In this document: one piece after another, positions 13,127-26,137 of the stretch
How the letters are laid out: every line of letters starts with the position of its first letter
Numbering within the stretch: position 1 is the first letter of the stretch
The notes under the pieces: generated by a model
Database searches by the model: none
Told to the model about the DNA's origin: nothing
What the model saw: the letters and a program-made list of their open reading frames with translations, nothing else
NCBI RefSeq assembly: GCF_050948175.1
Contig: NC_135198.1
Location: forward strand, 13,933,501-13,997,500
Source: Xylocopa sonorina
Lineage: Eukaryota; Arthropoda; Insecta; Hymenoptera; Apidae
Direction: 5' to 3'
DNA: 64,000 bases
Translations under genes and position numbers: made by a program

Positions 13127-14380
13127 AATTTTTTTAAGATTATCACACTATTGCTTTTCTAATATACAAATGACGCAGTAAGACTCACATTTAGAACGTT
13201 CTCTTCCGTTTCTTCGTCGTTTTTCCGTTTCTTAGGTACTTGCTCATGTTTCTTGTAGCACTGTATCTGGCTTCCTGTATCTTGTCCTTTTTTTCCCGTT
13301 CTTTTTTCTGCACTATTCTGTCTCATTCGTTCCGTCTTACAATTGAGTCCTACTTTTATGTTTTGTCATATCTCTTATCACCTTTAAATTAATTGTCTTT
13401 TCAAGGAAACTTCATTTGTATAATAAGGATTGATATTATTATTGTTGTTGTTGTTGTCATTGTCGTTATAATTGTTGTTATCGTTATTATTACGAGTATT
13501 ATTATTATAAGAAGTAAATACCTCATTCCTTCTCTTTCCTTTCCTTGTTCACCTTCTTATTTCCCTCTGTTCTACCCTCTCTAGATTTTATTCTATCTAA
13601 CCTTCCATCCTCTATTCACTCACTCTTTCTTTCTTTCTTTCTTTCTTTCTTCTTTTCCTCACTCATTCTCTCCCTACCCCCCCCCCCCTCTCACCCCCTC
13701 TCCTTCCTTTATTCCTTACCCTCTTGGTACTTACTCTTAATTAATCTCTCTTCGTAAATGTCACAGGAAAAAAGTTTGTCCTTGTATTCGATTAGTGATC
13801 TTTCTGTTGCCGATTTTAAAACCTCAAGGACAATTGTCAGCTCACTAAGTTTTTGAAACGTGACTGTATACACTTGAATTTAATGATATTTTTGTAGCTT
13901 GATCACTGGTCTCTCAAGAAATCGCATCTTTTCGCTTTCCTGTCTGTTATGTATAAAACACTTCCTTCTTTGAGGGGAATTCCTCAAACGTCGCGGAAGG
14001 AAACATGCGACACAAGTACCACCGCGGAACTGTGGTATCGCGATCTTGAGAAAGGCGCGCGCGCGCTGCAGAAATGTTCGCCCGCCTCCTCGACCACCCA
14101 CCACCATCTTGCTTCAACACCGAACAACAACCGCGAAGTACCTATGTTATATACATACATACATCGAAGGACAGGCCCATTCTCCGTGCACAGGTAGGCC
14201 ATGCGTGACAATACGAAGAATCGCGCCGATCGTATTGGCCTTTAAACTATGGATCTGTATTAATGTATTAGCAACATTTCCCTTTCCTCTATTCTATTCT
14301 CTCTCCCTTAGCCCTCTTTCTATGTATTCGTCTATTCCTTTATCAATTTCACTTGCCTATCTATAACGAACCCTTTCATC

Positions 14381-14385
<5 letters not shown>

Positions 14386-14462
<77 letters not shown>
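14386..14462. repeat. (TA)n microsatellite
   Basis: About 38 uninterrupted TA units. A run this long and self-complementary can extrude a cruciform and is prone to replication slippage and assembly error. Confidence 0.95.
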
Positions 14463-14465
<3 letters not shown>

Positions 14466-15325
14466 GTTCTCGGATATTTCTGTTTATTTATTTAGTTAAT
14501 AGATACTTTTCTCAAAATTCTGCATAGGTAGCCACGAATAACAAAAGCTTCGGACCAACATTCTTTCCTTTATTCGAGCTTTTTTCTTTTTCATCTTTAC
14601 TCCATATGCCATATTTTTTACCGTCTACATTACTTTTGATCGTGAATAAACGGTGGACGACAAGTTCTCTACCCGTAAAAAGAACAAGTTACAATTAAAA
14701 TTGTTTGGTCATGATTCGCGTAAATTCGCCTCACGGTTGCATCAACCAATAAGTGAACCGACATAAGTTGATTGCGTCATTTTCTGTAACAAGACATTTT
14801 CCTTCGCATTCTTGGTAACCACGTTACGTGAAAGTTCTGTCTAGTAATTACCAATTTCTTTCATCAAGATTCGAAACCATTTTTCAACAATACATATATG
14901 CTAAAAACAAACGAGATTCAATCGAATTACGATAGAAAATGGGTATGGATCGCGAGGTATGTACGATTAAGCTATAAGAACTTTTTTCGCATATTTCACA
15001 TTCGTAGAGTTTACGTAAACAAGCGTGCTAATAAGTTATCTTACAAGATTTAAAAATCAACATTAACAAAGCGAGAGAACACGAAGGAAAATGATGTACG
15101 TACATATACATGTGTACGTACACATACGTGTAAAGTTAGAAACGAGTACGAAGAAAAGCAATTTTCGGAACTTGACGTTGATACAAGTTTAACTCGAATA
15201 CACTTTCCTTTCCCAAATACGCGCGGAATGATTATTAAACGCTCCGAAGCGTTCTTTTGTATTTTCTTTCTTTTACCCTTTTTTTCTTTCGGAAACATTC
15301 ACTCTCAAAACTCACGTAGCGGATT

Positions 15326-15388
15326 GCAAAGTTGACACGGCTTCTCGTAGCACGACGACGGTCGTTGTCCCCCATGGTGGATCGCACA
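15326..15388 (-). CDS. Candidate first coding exon, possibly of ITP
   Basis: On the minus strand an ATG opens a short hydrophilic, cysteine-containing peptide (MKLPACAIHHGG..., then SSCYEKPCQLCNPL) that runs into a strong donor GTGAGT in phase 1. The ITP common exon has a phase-1 acceptor (TCAG, exon from 5608), so the two would join in frame across a 9.7-kb intron. Some insect ITP precursors have a hydrophilic stretch before the signal segment. The link is inference only: the exon could belong to another gene or be chance. Confidence 0.3.
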
Positions 15389-15392
15389 CGCT

Positions 15393-15893
15393 GGCAGCTT
15401 CATTTCCCTCGACGAACACCGTATCGAATCGAGATCAGTCCTGCTGATTCGTTGAAAATTTAAGGAAACTTCATCATTGGTCGATTGGCAAACGTTCCCC
15501 TCTAACAAGACTACCGCAAAACGTAGCGTAACGAAGATTCGTTCCTTCCTCCCCAACGGTAGCTACTCTTACCGCGCCCCGTCACTTTCCTTTTTCCTTC
15601 CTCCCTTTCTCTCTTTTCTTTTCTTTTCCTTTTTATCACTCTTACACCGCTTTTTCACACAAAATTTTTTCCACAACACAATTCGGGCATCCAATTATAC
15701 AATATCGAACTTTATCACGATTAAAAAACTGCGAACAACAAGATGGACCGATGGACTTTAATACCAGTTTTCTCACAGGCTTAGTATCGATGTCGACGGT
15801 ACGGTTCCTTCGTCTCGAGAGGAACTGAATAATAGTCGAGTCGTACGTTAAATGCGAGAATACATATGGAACACGGGGAACACTAAGCACGTG

Positions 15894-15945
<52 letters not shown>

Positions 15946-18734
15946 TCTCTTTTTATCTTTTTTTCACTCTCTTCTTCCTCTTTCAGCACGATACGAAAGT
16001 AATCGCTCTTTTTCAGACTTGTTTCATACCGTAGTGTATTTACTACTATTCATCTTGAATTATTTTACTCTCTTTCTTCCTTCTACTATTCCCTTTCTCG
16101 CCCTTGTCTTCCCCGTCTTTCCATCGCCGCTACCGCTACCACCACCACCACCACCACCACCACCGCCGCCTCCACTTCCATCTTCACCTTCAAAGCCACC
16201 ACCACTTGCACCTTCACTTCCACCTCCACAACTATGTCCACCACTACCTCCGCTACACCTCACCTCCTGTTTCTACTTTACGTATACTCTCTCTCTCTCC
16301 CCCCCTCTCTCTCTCTCTCTCCTTCTCTTTCTCCGCGTGATTTCTCTTCTGATCGCAAGTGACCCTCTTCCTCCTTTTCTTCCTGTTCCTCCTTTCGTTT
16401 CACATCCTTCTTTCTCCTTTCCGACGATACGTATCAACAGGTATAAGACGAAATAACTTTTTATAACCTTTTCCCCAAAAAAGCATGTATAATATGAAGA
16501 AATTTTAACACAGGCAAAGCGTACGATACTTCTTCTCCGATCCTCGTATGATTTCTCGTAGCATTTTTTCTCATTGATCGTTTCGATTGTACATTGAAAT
16601 AATCGTGCTCTCACTCTAGAATTATTAATTAGCTTCTATGAACGGTAATTGAACGGGAATAACGCGATAGTTTACCTCCGGAATGTAGGAGACGGAAAAG
16701 CACAGCTAGATCACACGTACGAGATGACATGTACTCGGTAGAGTACGTACGAAATTTCGTTCTCTCGTCTAGTGGGAGAATCGAGAAGAATCGAGAAGAG
16801 TATCGAGGATATGTCGAACAAGTTGCCGTTAGATAAAACACTATAAAAGGCAGGAGAAAAATAGAATAACGTACGAAAACGAAACGACACGCGGCACCAA
16901 TTGATCAGCTTCAGAGCAAAGAGCAAAGCATCTGTGATAGAGTAGCCAATCACGGTGTATACTGACTCGAGATCAGACTGCTGGCTGTGTAAGGCTGCTG
17001 CGAAGCACGCACACGCTTTGCCATCCTTTTCTGCCGCGGTTGAGCCCCTCTCTATATGTGTGCGTGTGTGCGTGTTGCGAGCGAGCGAACGAACGAGCGA
17101 GCGCGCGCTCGTTCGTGCGTACGTGCGTCCGCTGTGTGCAATATATATGTATACATACGTGTGCTAGTACGACTGCCACTTAACGCGAATGGACGGTTAA
17201 AAGACCCTCCTGTGCGAGTCAAGCAGACACTCGAAACAACTACGATCAGCCTAGGTTCCTCTTACGCGCGCCCGTAACCCGTTCATTGCTAACTCCCTCT
17301 CCAACGATCTCTACTTCGCTTCTCCTCTGCCTCTCGAACCTCTCCCTCCCACTTCCCCTTCCCTACCTTTCGCCGTCTTTCAGTCGTACCTTTGCACGCG
17401 CGTGATCGTGTTCTCTCGCGGTGAACCGTATCGAGTCACAACGGAAAGGTTGCTCCATTTACTATACATCCGTACACATAAACCATATTACACGTATGCT
17501 CTCTGAATAAATTCATTCCGAGTTCATTCCATTTTACAGCTCCCCTATGGATACCACCAGTGCCGACGCATGCACGCACCACTGCATCGTGTCTACGTAT
17601 CTACCATGTGTATGTAGTAACGGAGATTTGGAGAGGTCAAACAAGAATAAAAGAGAATAAAAGAGAAGCGGGAGAAAAACGGAATATCCTTTTTCAGACA
17701 AACGGACCGCGATAGGTCTGAGCTATAAATATCTCGGCGACTTCTGTGAAAATGGAAAGTAGCTCGCCTTCGAGTTCCGTAGGAAATTCCCAGAATAGCT
17801 TTCTGGACCGGTGCGTTTCTTCTTGTTCAATCGTTCGCTCTACATCCTCGCTTATATTCACCGCCACCATTCATCTATGATTGTACCAATCATACCAATC
17901 CATCTTCCTTTCCATATTCTATTCGACTGTTGATCGTTACTTTCTCTAACAATATCCGTATCAGATAATATCTATACGTGCGTATACGTGCATACAATAC
18001 ATGACTGACGTAAGTCATCGCGTACATGCCTGAATAGTTTACCCTCTGTGCAAATTGATGATCGTCTCTACCTACCCCACGTACACATGTCCACATTTTA
18101 TGCTAACGTAACTATCATTTCTATAGAGATCATCCACGCGATATGATTCGATTACATCATTCGTCGATGCGGTAGGAGGTGTTCACCAGTTGGTTTCTAA
18201 TACGCAAGTATAAGGATCGATTACAAGAATTGCTACTATTTAACTATGTACGACGTTACCAATGGCTGTGAAAATTTTTTCGTTCGACTATCGTATCGAT
18301 ATTCATCGTTACGTGACCGACCGATTTATGATGGCGTTGCGCGCCAACCATTGATTGAATAGAAACTAATTCGTGGTACGAGATCTGATAAAAAGAAAAC
18401 AATAAAAGTAAGTCTACGGGATATCTAGAACGATTCGAATCGGTTACTTTGTAATGTTAGCATCGGAATAGCTCGGTGTATTAATCCGAAATGTATCTCT
18501 TTTTCCCTCTGTCTCTCATTCTCGTTCGGTTACGTCAATTGATGCAAATTAAAACGAACGATTCGAGAAAGCAAGAGACAGTCGTCCTTTTCTCGATATA
18601 GTGTATCAAGTAGGCAGCTGGGGACTCATGTACACGCATACACTGTTTCACTCATCCTTTTAAATGACCATCTATTCGTTGACACGGTTACTACGAAATG
18701 GAACGCGACCGTAACAACTGAATAACTGGATACG
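15393..18734. other. Non-coding stretch with simple repeats, no gene recognised
   Basis: Contains a TC run near 15894-15940, a CCA/CTT-rich pyrimidine patch at about 16137-16260 that gives artificial Pro, His or Gly ORFs, and a GAGC/GTGC patch near 17070-17120. Two TATA-like boxes on the plus strand (16842-16850 and 17724-17731) have no convincing coding exon after them. Confidence 0.5.
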
Positions 18735-18742
18735 TATATATA
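18735..18742 (+). promoter_or_regulatory. TATA-like box before candidate secreted-protein exon
   Basis: TATATATA lies 66 bases before the ATG at 18801. With the usual 30-base spacing, transcription would start near 18766, leaving a 35-base leader. Inference from spacing only. Confidence 0.35.
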
Positions 18743-18800
18743 GAGGAGAGAAGTATATACAAGTTTCAAATTATCCAAAGAAAGATCAAAATAACGAACA

Positions 18801-18927
18801 ATGAATATTCTCTTTCTCTTGCTTCGTGCCTGTTTTCTCGCAACATTCTTGCAAGTCCATGGGCCTGTACGCGGTAAATCGCGGGACCTTTGGACACGAG
18901 ATATTCAACAATCGAACATTGAACGTA
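18801..18927 (+). CDS. Candidate first exon of an unknown secreted protein
   Basis: Not recognised. The ATG follows ACA, an insect-type start context, and opens a clear signal peptide: MNILFLLLRACFLATFLQVHG, 21 residues with a hydrophobic core and a small residue at the expected cleavage site. A basic, polar stretch follows (PVRGKSRDLWTRDIQQSN). At 18928 lies a consensus donor GTAAGT in phase 1. Without splicing the frame continues to a stop at 18986, giving 61 aa. A weaker donor, GTAAAT, lies nearer the signal peptide. I could not find the next exon. The combination of TATA-like box, start context, signal peptide and donor is more than expected by chance, but no homologue is known to me. It could be a neuropeptide or other small secreted precursor. 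Confidence 0.4.
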
Positions 18928-18986
18928 GTAAGTTCTCTCGAAAATTTCGACGAAATTCTAGTGTCGATCGAGATAACAACAACTGA

Positions 18987-21285
18987 AATTGAAGAAACGG
19001 GTATCTCGAAACGACATACCTTCCTTGATACGCTCTTCGTTGAACGGCAGCGACCGACAGCACAACGAATGGAATCCTTCTGATCTGAGCGTCGCGGCGT
19101 CCAGCGTCTAATATACCTACACCTCTCGGTGGGTGTTGAGCACGCTGCGCGCGTCCTTTTCTTTCGGAGAACCTTTTATTCGCGTCGCTATACACACCGT
19201 CCCTCTCAGAGAATCGCCGCGTTATCGTTATCCGCCCTCCAATCCCCGCCAACCTCTCAGCCGGCCAAAGAGTTACCTTCCCTTTACATTACCAGTCGAC
19301 TACCAACTAATTACAAACGGCCAGAAATAGAGCGTATAATCTTTATTCTTGTTAATAACCCGTCGGCCGTTGGACGTAAAATTTCGATTCTCTCTTCGAA
19401 TTTCGATTCTCCCATTTCGGAGAACACACCCCTCCCTCTTTTTCCCACTTATTTCCTTCAATTTATTTGTTCGAGGCCCAAGCAATATCGCGTTACATAT
19501 CGAGGCACATTACGGGAATAGAAAGAAAAGGATGAAATTGTGCCCGTTCAGGAGAGTACAGAAGACAGTTGATGAACGGATCGTTTCGGGATACACGTGG
19601 AACGACGAAGAGAGGATTACCTTGAGCACGTACACGTGACCACGAGATCTTGTCGAAGGCGTGGGTGGTTGGGTGGCCGCAGATACGGAAAACAGGGTGC
19701 ACATTGCGTCTCTTCGATAAAAAATCGAAAAAACGATTCCGTTAGTCTTTTATCGCGCGAGAAAAACTCGCGCAAACTCGTGTCGAGAATTGCAGTCGGA
19801 TAGGATGTATCCTTTCCCCAAAACACGTGGTTTTACAAATCAATCGCTTTGATAAATATCACCGGTAGCATCTTGTACAAAAATAACTATATTTAATATT
19901 AAGTTTGAACAGTTTTATATCGTAGACTGTGACAATCGTACGGATAGTATTGTTTACGCTGTTCAATGTTTGAACTTAATTATTAAAATGGTAAAATCAT
20001 ACATTAGTGGCAACACTATCGCAGACGTTGGTATTAACAGTTATCCGTTCGGTTATATCGGGAATCGATGCTTTTTTGTAACGCATCCACACTGCTGGAG
20101 GTTATTCCGGTTGGTTAACGGTAATGAAAATAAGAATTAAGGATATAGGGAGATGATCGCTTATAAGGCGACGTTGCGGCGCCATACGCGGGTCTACCCG
20201 TAGCGAAGGGACAACACTGACCTTCTTTCATCTACAGAAAAATAACTAGGTCTAAATTAAGCCAATTGATCGTTGAGGGGTGGAATCGACGTGTCGTCCA
20301 TATCGAACGAATATCACGTCGCGGATGTTCATCCACCCCTTTCGAGTATCCGGCTTGCCTATCCGCCTCTTTCTTTTCTTACGCTTTTCTTTCAAAAGCC
20401 TTTCAATTGAGTCTAATGAACCCCTATTATTAGGAACTGCAAATTACTGCCAGACATCTATCTATAGATTTGCTAGTCAAATTTTCATACGATTTCATCT
20501 TTTCCTTTTTTCTTCCCCTTATTCGTGTCAACATCAGTTTCGAACCAAGTTAATATTTCAAACTAATCACAAATTTAATATATATATGTAATCCCAAGTG
20601 ATCGTTATCTACACACAAGCGAACAAACGTAGAGTCGCGCGAGAGTAACGCGCAGTGTCTTTTGTTTCACACGATACGTATGAAGAGCAAAAAATGCAAA
20701 CGATTCGCATTCGCAAAACTCCATAAAAAAACGAATAAATAAGCAGCTATACAGTTTGCTATTTTACTTTAGACTTTTATAATACAATATAAATAACCTC
20801 AGTTATCAGTAAGAGTCTACTACAAACGTCCAGCGTCGAGCAATTTCTAGCGCAGATGAATTCAATGTATGGTGAATTCGTCTAAAATTTTATACATAAA
20901 CGGCATCTAATGGTACGAAAACAAATCCTTATAGCAATCCTTATAGCATCGTTATACCAGGGGTGATTTATAATTGAAGTTTTTCCACATTTTTAACATT
21001 GTAATACTGCTTGTAATGCCCTTCACATAAGTGTTGTACTGTGTAAACGATTCGTAATATAATGCACGCTATTACACAGTATAGTTACTTTAAACGTTTG
21101 CATTAAGATGTAAGAGTAAGTTCATTGACAAACAAAAACTGATACAACTCTAATGTAGTTAGTTATTTAGATAAAAATAAAAAAAGGACATAAAGACGAT
21201 ATGACACTGTTATTTCCGTATTGGAAGGATCTCTGAAAATTTTATTGAAAATATATTTTTTTAGTATTCGTTTCGCTCAAACGTT
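18987..21285. other. Intergenic, no gene recognised
   Basis: Unique AT-rich sequence without long repeats. Several frames of 60-130 codons exist, but their composition is not protein-like and they lack matching splice phases. The right end probably includes the 3' untranslated region of the minus-strand ABT1-like gene. Confidence 0.45.
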
Positions 21286-22154
21286 TCATCCAAACAACGA
21301 TTTTAAGAAATCTGTCCTATTCGTTACAAGCTCGTATTCTTTCTTGCCCTTGATTTCGGCATCCGTATCTCTCTGTTTTATCACAGGTGGTATAAAAGTG
21401 TTAGTTCCATCTTGTTGTTTAGAATGCAATTTTCTACTTTTGTCAATGTTTTGAGAATAGTAGTCGGTCTCTCGTTTAGCCTGGGCAATTTCAGTCTGTA
21501 ACTTTTGCTTACGTACTGCTCGTTCATAAGCTAGACGTTCGCTCAAATGAATCCACTTGAATCTAGTCAAAGCCAATAGAAGTCAAAGGGTACTAATGTT
21601 GCCTACAGCAAATTTGATAATAACAATTTAAAAATATATAATTATTATGTTATTCGTTACCGTGGAAGGTACTTTATGTTCCAAATAACATCGTAAAATT
21701 TGCTCTTCTTTCTAGTGGAGATTTGTTTATTGTTCAACGTCGATGCAACATATTTTGCTACTCTTTTGCTTTCAAACTCGACCCAGCCTTCTGTAAAGGA
21801 CTTTGCGCAAATCTTCTTCCGCTTCTTTGTTTTGTCATTCTGATCCTGACCTGTATCAAGGTACGAATCATACTAATCAAACTAATAGAAATCAAAGCTG
21901 ATAGTCGTGAAGGCTACACAAGGCGCCATACAACAAAAAAGGATACAACAATGCTTCGTGGAACACAACTAACCATTATTTGCTAATTGTAAATATATTC
22001 TTCCCGTTCTCCCATATACTGAAAGTAATTCGCGAATTTTCGCGATATTCATGTATTTTGGTATACTAGACAAATATACAATTCCACGCTTTCGTTTTTT
22101 CGTCTTCGATATATCATCATCTTTCACAATTTCCGCGTTTTCAATCTTCTCCAT
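21286..22154 (-). CDS. ABT1/ESF2-type pre-rRNA processing protein
   Basis: Nucleolar RNA-binding protein of the small-subunit processome family (yeast ESF2, mammalian ABT1), acting in early 18S rRNA maturation. Three exons in phase: 21974-22154, 21661-21850 and 21286-21562, about 215 aa. Exon 1 carries an acidic stretch, a basic KKRKRG patch and the start of the RRM (GIVYLSSIPKYMN, then YGRTGRIYLQ). Exon 2 has the family block SFTEGWVEFESKRVAKYVA. Exon 3 has FKWIHLSERLAYERAVRKQ and AQAKRETDYY, a strongly conserved ABT1 signature. The ATG used (MEKIENAEI) gives a normal family length. The frame is open further upstream and a possible acceptor lies near 22240, so an extra 5' exon cannot be excluded. 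Divergent from the plus-strand PPS-like gene. Confidence 0.9.
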
Positions 22155-22971
22155 TTGTCGAATTAGTTTATTAGAAATCACCACGTGTTCGTTTCTACAC
22201 ACTTTATTTTTAACTCTTGATGAGAGATGAATGAAACCTATATATCTACATACATATCACTATACACGTACAACTTCAACTCGACTCTCTACAAACAACA
22301 AATTGTACGATTTGTATTTACTTTGAGTAGGTAATCGTCGGTGATTCATCAAATGAGTACCTACAAATTTAGTAGATCCGTAGAACCGTCTGAAATACGT
22401 CTCTCCTACGTATCTCGATTATTGCTAGAAGACAGTCTTTCTATAACTGATAACTCTACACTGATGAATCCGAATTTAATTTCCAGTTCCTGCTCGGTTC
22501 TTTAGTAGTTATTTACCAAAGTTACTATAATTAAACAAAGCCTAAATCTGTATCATCTGTGTTGCGTCATCTTTTGGAAAAGTCCACAAATTGGTCGCGC
22601 ATCGTTGCCGGCAGTGAACTAAATCAATTAACGGTGGCCAGACGACGCCATCTCGTCGAACAGAGCTGAAACCGGCGATCAAACAAGTTTGCATCATCTC
22701 TTAGAAGAAAGATGGCGCCCCGAGTATGTCAGAATTTTATGTTGTCGTCGATAACGACGAGCGACCAGTTTGAGCACCTTCTGAAGAAATACTGGCGCCA
22801 CCAGTAATAAAATCATTTTTTTGCACAAGGTAGTGTGACGCTTAATCGCGCTTCTTCTGACTAATCCGTGCGTGTGAGTTCTCGCACGACGCACCTATGT
22901 ATATGCCTTCTATGCTAATCTCCTTCCTATACTAACATATTATACAATACATATACACGCATACGTGTATT

Positions 22972-23002
<31 letters not shown>

Positions 23003-23992
23003 AACAAAGATTAGAGATTATTAGAAGATTAATAAAATTTAACATCACATCTTTATCCGCAATTGAATACGGCGTGTTCAACATGCTATGATATTATTGG
23101 TTTGCTCTTGTTGTTGCGCAACAAGGATCGCGCAGCGTCTCAGTGTGTGCAGAAAGGTGTAAGTGCATTTGTAACATCATGGATATTTGGAAAAGGTTTC
23201 ATTTTTCCCGCTAGTTGTGTCACTTTCATAAAAGTCCGGCGGAGATAAACGTTTATATGAATAATTTCCCTTTAAAGTAACTTAATAATAACGAAACAAG
23301 GAATGACCAGAAACTTTTAAGGAACGTTACTTGGCCGAATCAAACAAAATGGCGGCTATCCTCATCTTGGCGGTACTGTTTACTTGACCGTGAACGTTAT
23401 GCTTTTTACAAAGTGTGATACTAAAGACGGTGTGTTATTTGATTTTTTTACTACCGATTAATAGCAATTCGATTGGAGAGTGTTAAAGAAACGTCGCGTA
23501 CAACATTTTCAAAGTTTCTAAATTGTACATTCTTTATCTGTACACAGATAATAACGTGACAATCGTGAACGACACGGTACACTCCGTATCGCGCTGTTTC
23601 TCCTTCTAAGCTTTATTGCTTCTCGTATTTAGTTTCTCGTGTTTAGCGTGCTTTCATCTCTCGATAGAATCTTTCAAATGTACCATTTGTTTCGATGCTT
23701 TGTCTGATACGAAAAATCGGAAGTAAGCACAAGCGAAACTTCATTCCCACGTATAGAACACCAGGAACGTGGCTAAACTCTTCTCGGAATTCTTCTTTAT
23801 TAATTCTGCCAGTTTAAATGCTCGTTCAAATGTTACTACCCTTTTACAAGACCGTTCACAATCTTTCTCTCTCTTGGTTACCATTTATTCACGGGATGGG
23901 TACGATACGGCTCTTTTTTCACTGAACGGTCTCATTAAATTCACACTGTGAATACCGCAACGTTTGTACGTACTAAATTAGAAAAACAAAAC
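22155..23992. promoter_or_regulatory. Shared upstream region of ABT1 (minus) and PPS-like (plus)
   Basis: About 1.8 kb between two divergent housekeeping-type genes. No TATA box stands out. ATGGCG-core motifs resembling YY1/Pho sites occur at 22704-22716 and 23346-23356 on the plus strand and near 22645-22660 on the minus strand, a motif often close to start sites of TATA-less genes. A GT run lies at 22977-23002. A 13-codon upstream frame starts at 23349. The exact start sites are not visible. Confidence 0.4.
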
Positions 23993-25075
23993 ATGTCCAG
24001 TTCGTACATTATCGAGCCACAAGAGAGTGGTTCAGAGAAAAAGGATGATACATTGATTATTATTGTCAACGATGATGGTACAATATCGGTTGATCAGGAA
24101 ACTTTGCAAAGTTTAATCAGTAAGCGATATTTGGTGGACAATTAATATTATCGATGTTATCAGACATACCAGATATTTAGCGATACTGATCTATTTCAGT
24201 GAATCAGTCCAATGCAAATGTCAGCGTTGTTAGAGTAGGGCAAGCAGAAACTGATGGCGAAAATGGAGATATTACGCTAACCGTCGATCCTCCGGCTTAC
24301 GCGACTACTGCAATAAATTCTGGAGCTACCTCGACCGACACCAATAGTTTGGTCGACCCTTTCCTAGAAATGGATCCGGAACAGTTGGAGCGGTTGGAGA
24401 CAGCTTTGCAAAGTGAAGAAGCAAAACAGATTCTTGGAGAGAATGTTACGGCGATGCTCGGTACTCCTACTCTTTTATCGCACGTCGACATAGAGATTAC
24501 AATCTAACAGATTCGAACAGTAATTTATTCATTTTCTTCGCAGATATGTTAACCGTAGAGGAACAACAAAACTCTATAAGGTATAGCGTAAAATTGGATC
24601 ATTGTTACACAAGCAGATTGTCACCTTCCGATCCAAAACCAAAGGATCCATTGCCTGTTATCGATTCACCTACTTCTGACGATGGTTCTGGACAATGCGC
24701 GCGTCAATATTCACCTTCTCCCGGAACATCGAAAACATCATCACCTGTGACCGATGTCGAGAGTACAACCGGAATGAGAGTTCAGCCTAAGGGTATTGCA
24801 AAAACTGTAAGATATTTCATTTACGTTTTAACGAGAAGATGAAAACTGAACGAGTTCATCGTTACGATGTGGTTATCCTTTTTAGGGAAAGCCGGTGGGC
24901 CGACCAAGAAAAAATATTTCCGCGACTTCCGTTTCCGCTTGCAATACTAATTCAAGATCGTCCGTCGGTGCGGCAAATACGCCCAAGTCTGTTGGGCATC
25001 CGATGTCGAGAAATTTGACTGCCGGTGTAATGCAACAGAGCATCGTCGGAAAACGTAATCGTCGCATGTTTTTTA

Positions 25076-25107
<32 letters not shown>

Positions 25108-26093
25108 TAATCGTGCTCTAGTCTATAATCGTAACGATAATTATACTTTTCTTTTCCTTTGTTTCTTTCCTTCGATTAGACCCTCAAAGAGGATTATTGG
25201 AAGGGAGACCTAACGACGAGGATGAGGACGAGTTAACATCGTCCACTGAATCGTCAGATTCAGAACCACCATCTGACAATGATTCAGATTTTGGTCCACG
25301 AGGGCCTAGGAGAGGTGGTATAAGAGCTAGAGGTGGCAGAAAAGGCCTTACCACCAGAGGAGGAAGCATGGCAGCCACTCGTAGGAGGGGTCCTAATAAA
25401 CAAATGGATATGGAACAAGTTCGTCGATTAGATATGGAAATGGCGGCTGCTGTGAATGCTATGAAGAGTCCAGAAAAAGACGAGAAATCGGGTATGAAAA
25501 CAATAAATTTACGATAACTTATTATCACGATGGACAGAGATTATTACTTACTTTCACGCGCCTTCATTTCTATTTAGGTGGATTTCATCTCGTTAAAGGT
25601 AGAAGACAGTTTAAAACTACTATCGGACGGAAAAAAGAGGAGTCGCAACGCATCGAGTCATCTTTAATTACGAGTGAGGATATGTCGACAAATTTTGATA
25701 AACCTTTGCAAACGACGAATCAAGTCAAAGCAAATTTGATCAACGCTAATATGATTAAAGGCGATATGATTCTTACGAAACCCGGGCAAGGAAGGTCTAA
25801 TCAAAAAGTTACCTTTGTACAGAAACAAGTGCTTATGAAACCAAATGATCTTAAAAACGTCGACGTGAAGAAACAAATGATCCTTCCAAAGGGGAAATTC
25901 TTTAATCAAACCGGAACTAAGTTTTTTACAACTAAAGACGGCAAACTGATTCAAATTCCTCTCGCTACGAGAACTATTACGTCAAACGTATCGGTCGCAC
26001 AGATGAAAGGAACCATGTCGCAAGTATCAACGCAGCAGCCTGCTGTGTCGTCTGTGATACAGAGTCAAACATTAAACGTGCAACAGCAACAGC

Positions 26094-26137
<44 letters not shown>

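Larger units (their letters stand above)
6059..15325. other. Long non-coding stretch, no gene recognised
   Basis: Probably intronic or upstream DNA of ITP. Frames here are short or made of repeats. Besides the arrays listed separately, it has TC runs, an ATT/TTG patch near 13437-13510, a TTTC run near 13625-13650 and a C9 tract near 13679. A degenerate 8-9 base reiteration (GGCGTCC-like) sits near 9040-9080. I could not support any exon. Confidence 0.5.

Noticed and set aside
15852..16456. Pro-, His- and Ser-rich frames
   Set aside because: Arise from TC and CCA simple repeats.
17724..17810. TATAAATA followed by an ATG-started frame (MESSSPSSSVGN...) and a donor-like GTGCGT
   Set aside because: The ATG lies 28 bases from the box, at or before the expected start site, and no partner exon was found.
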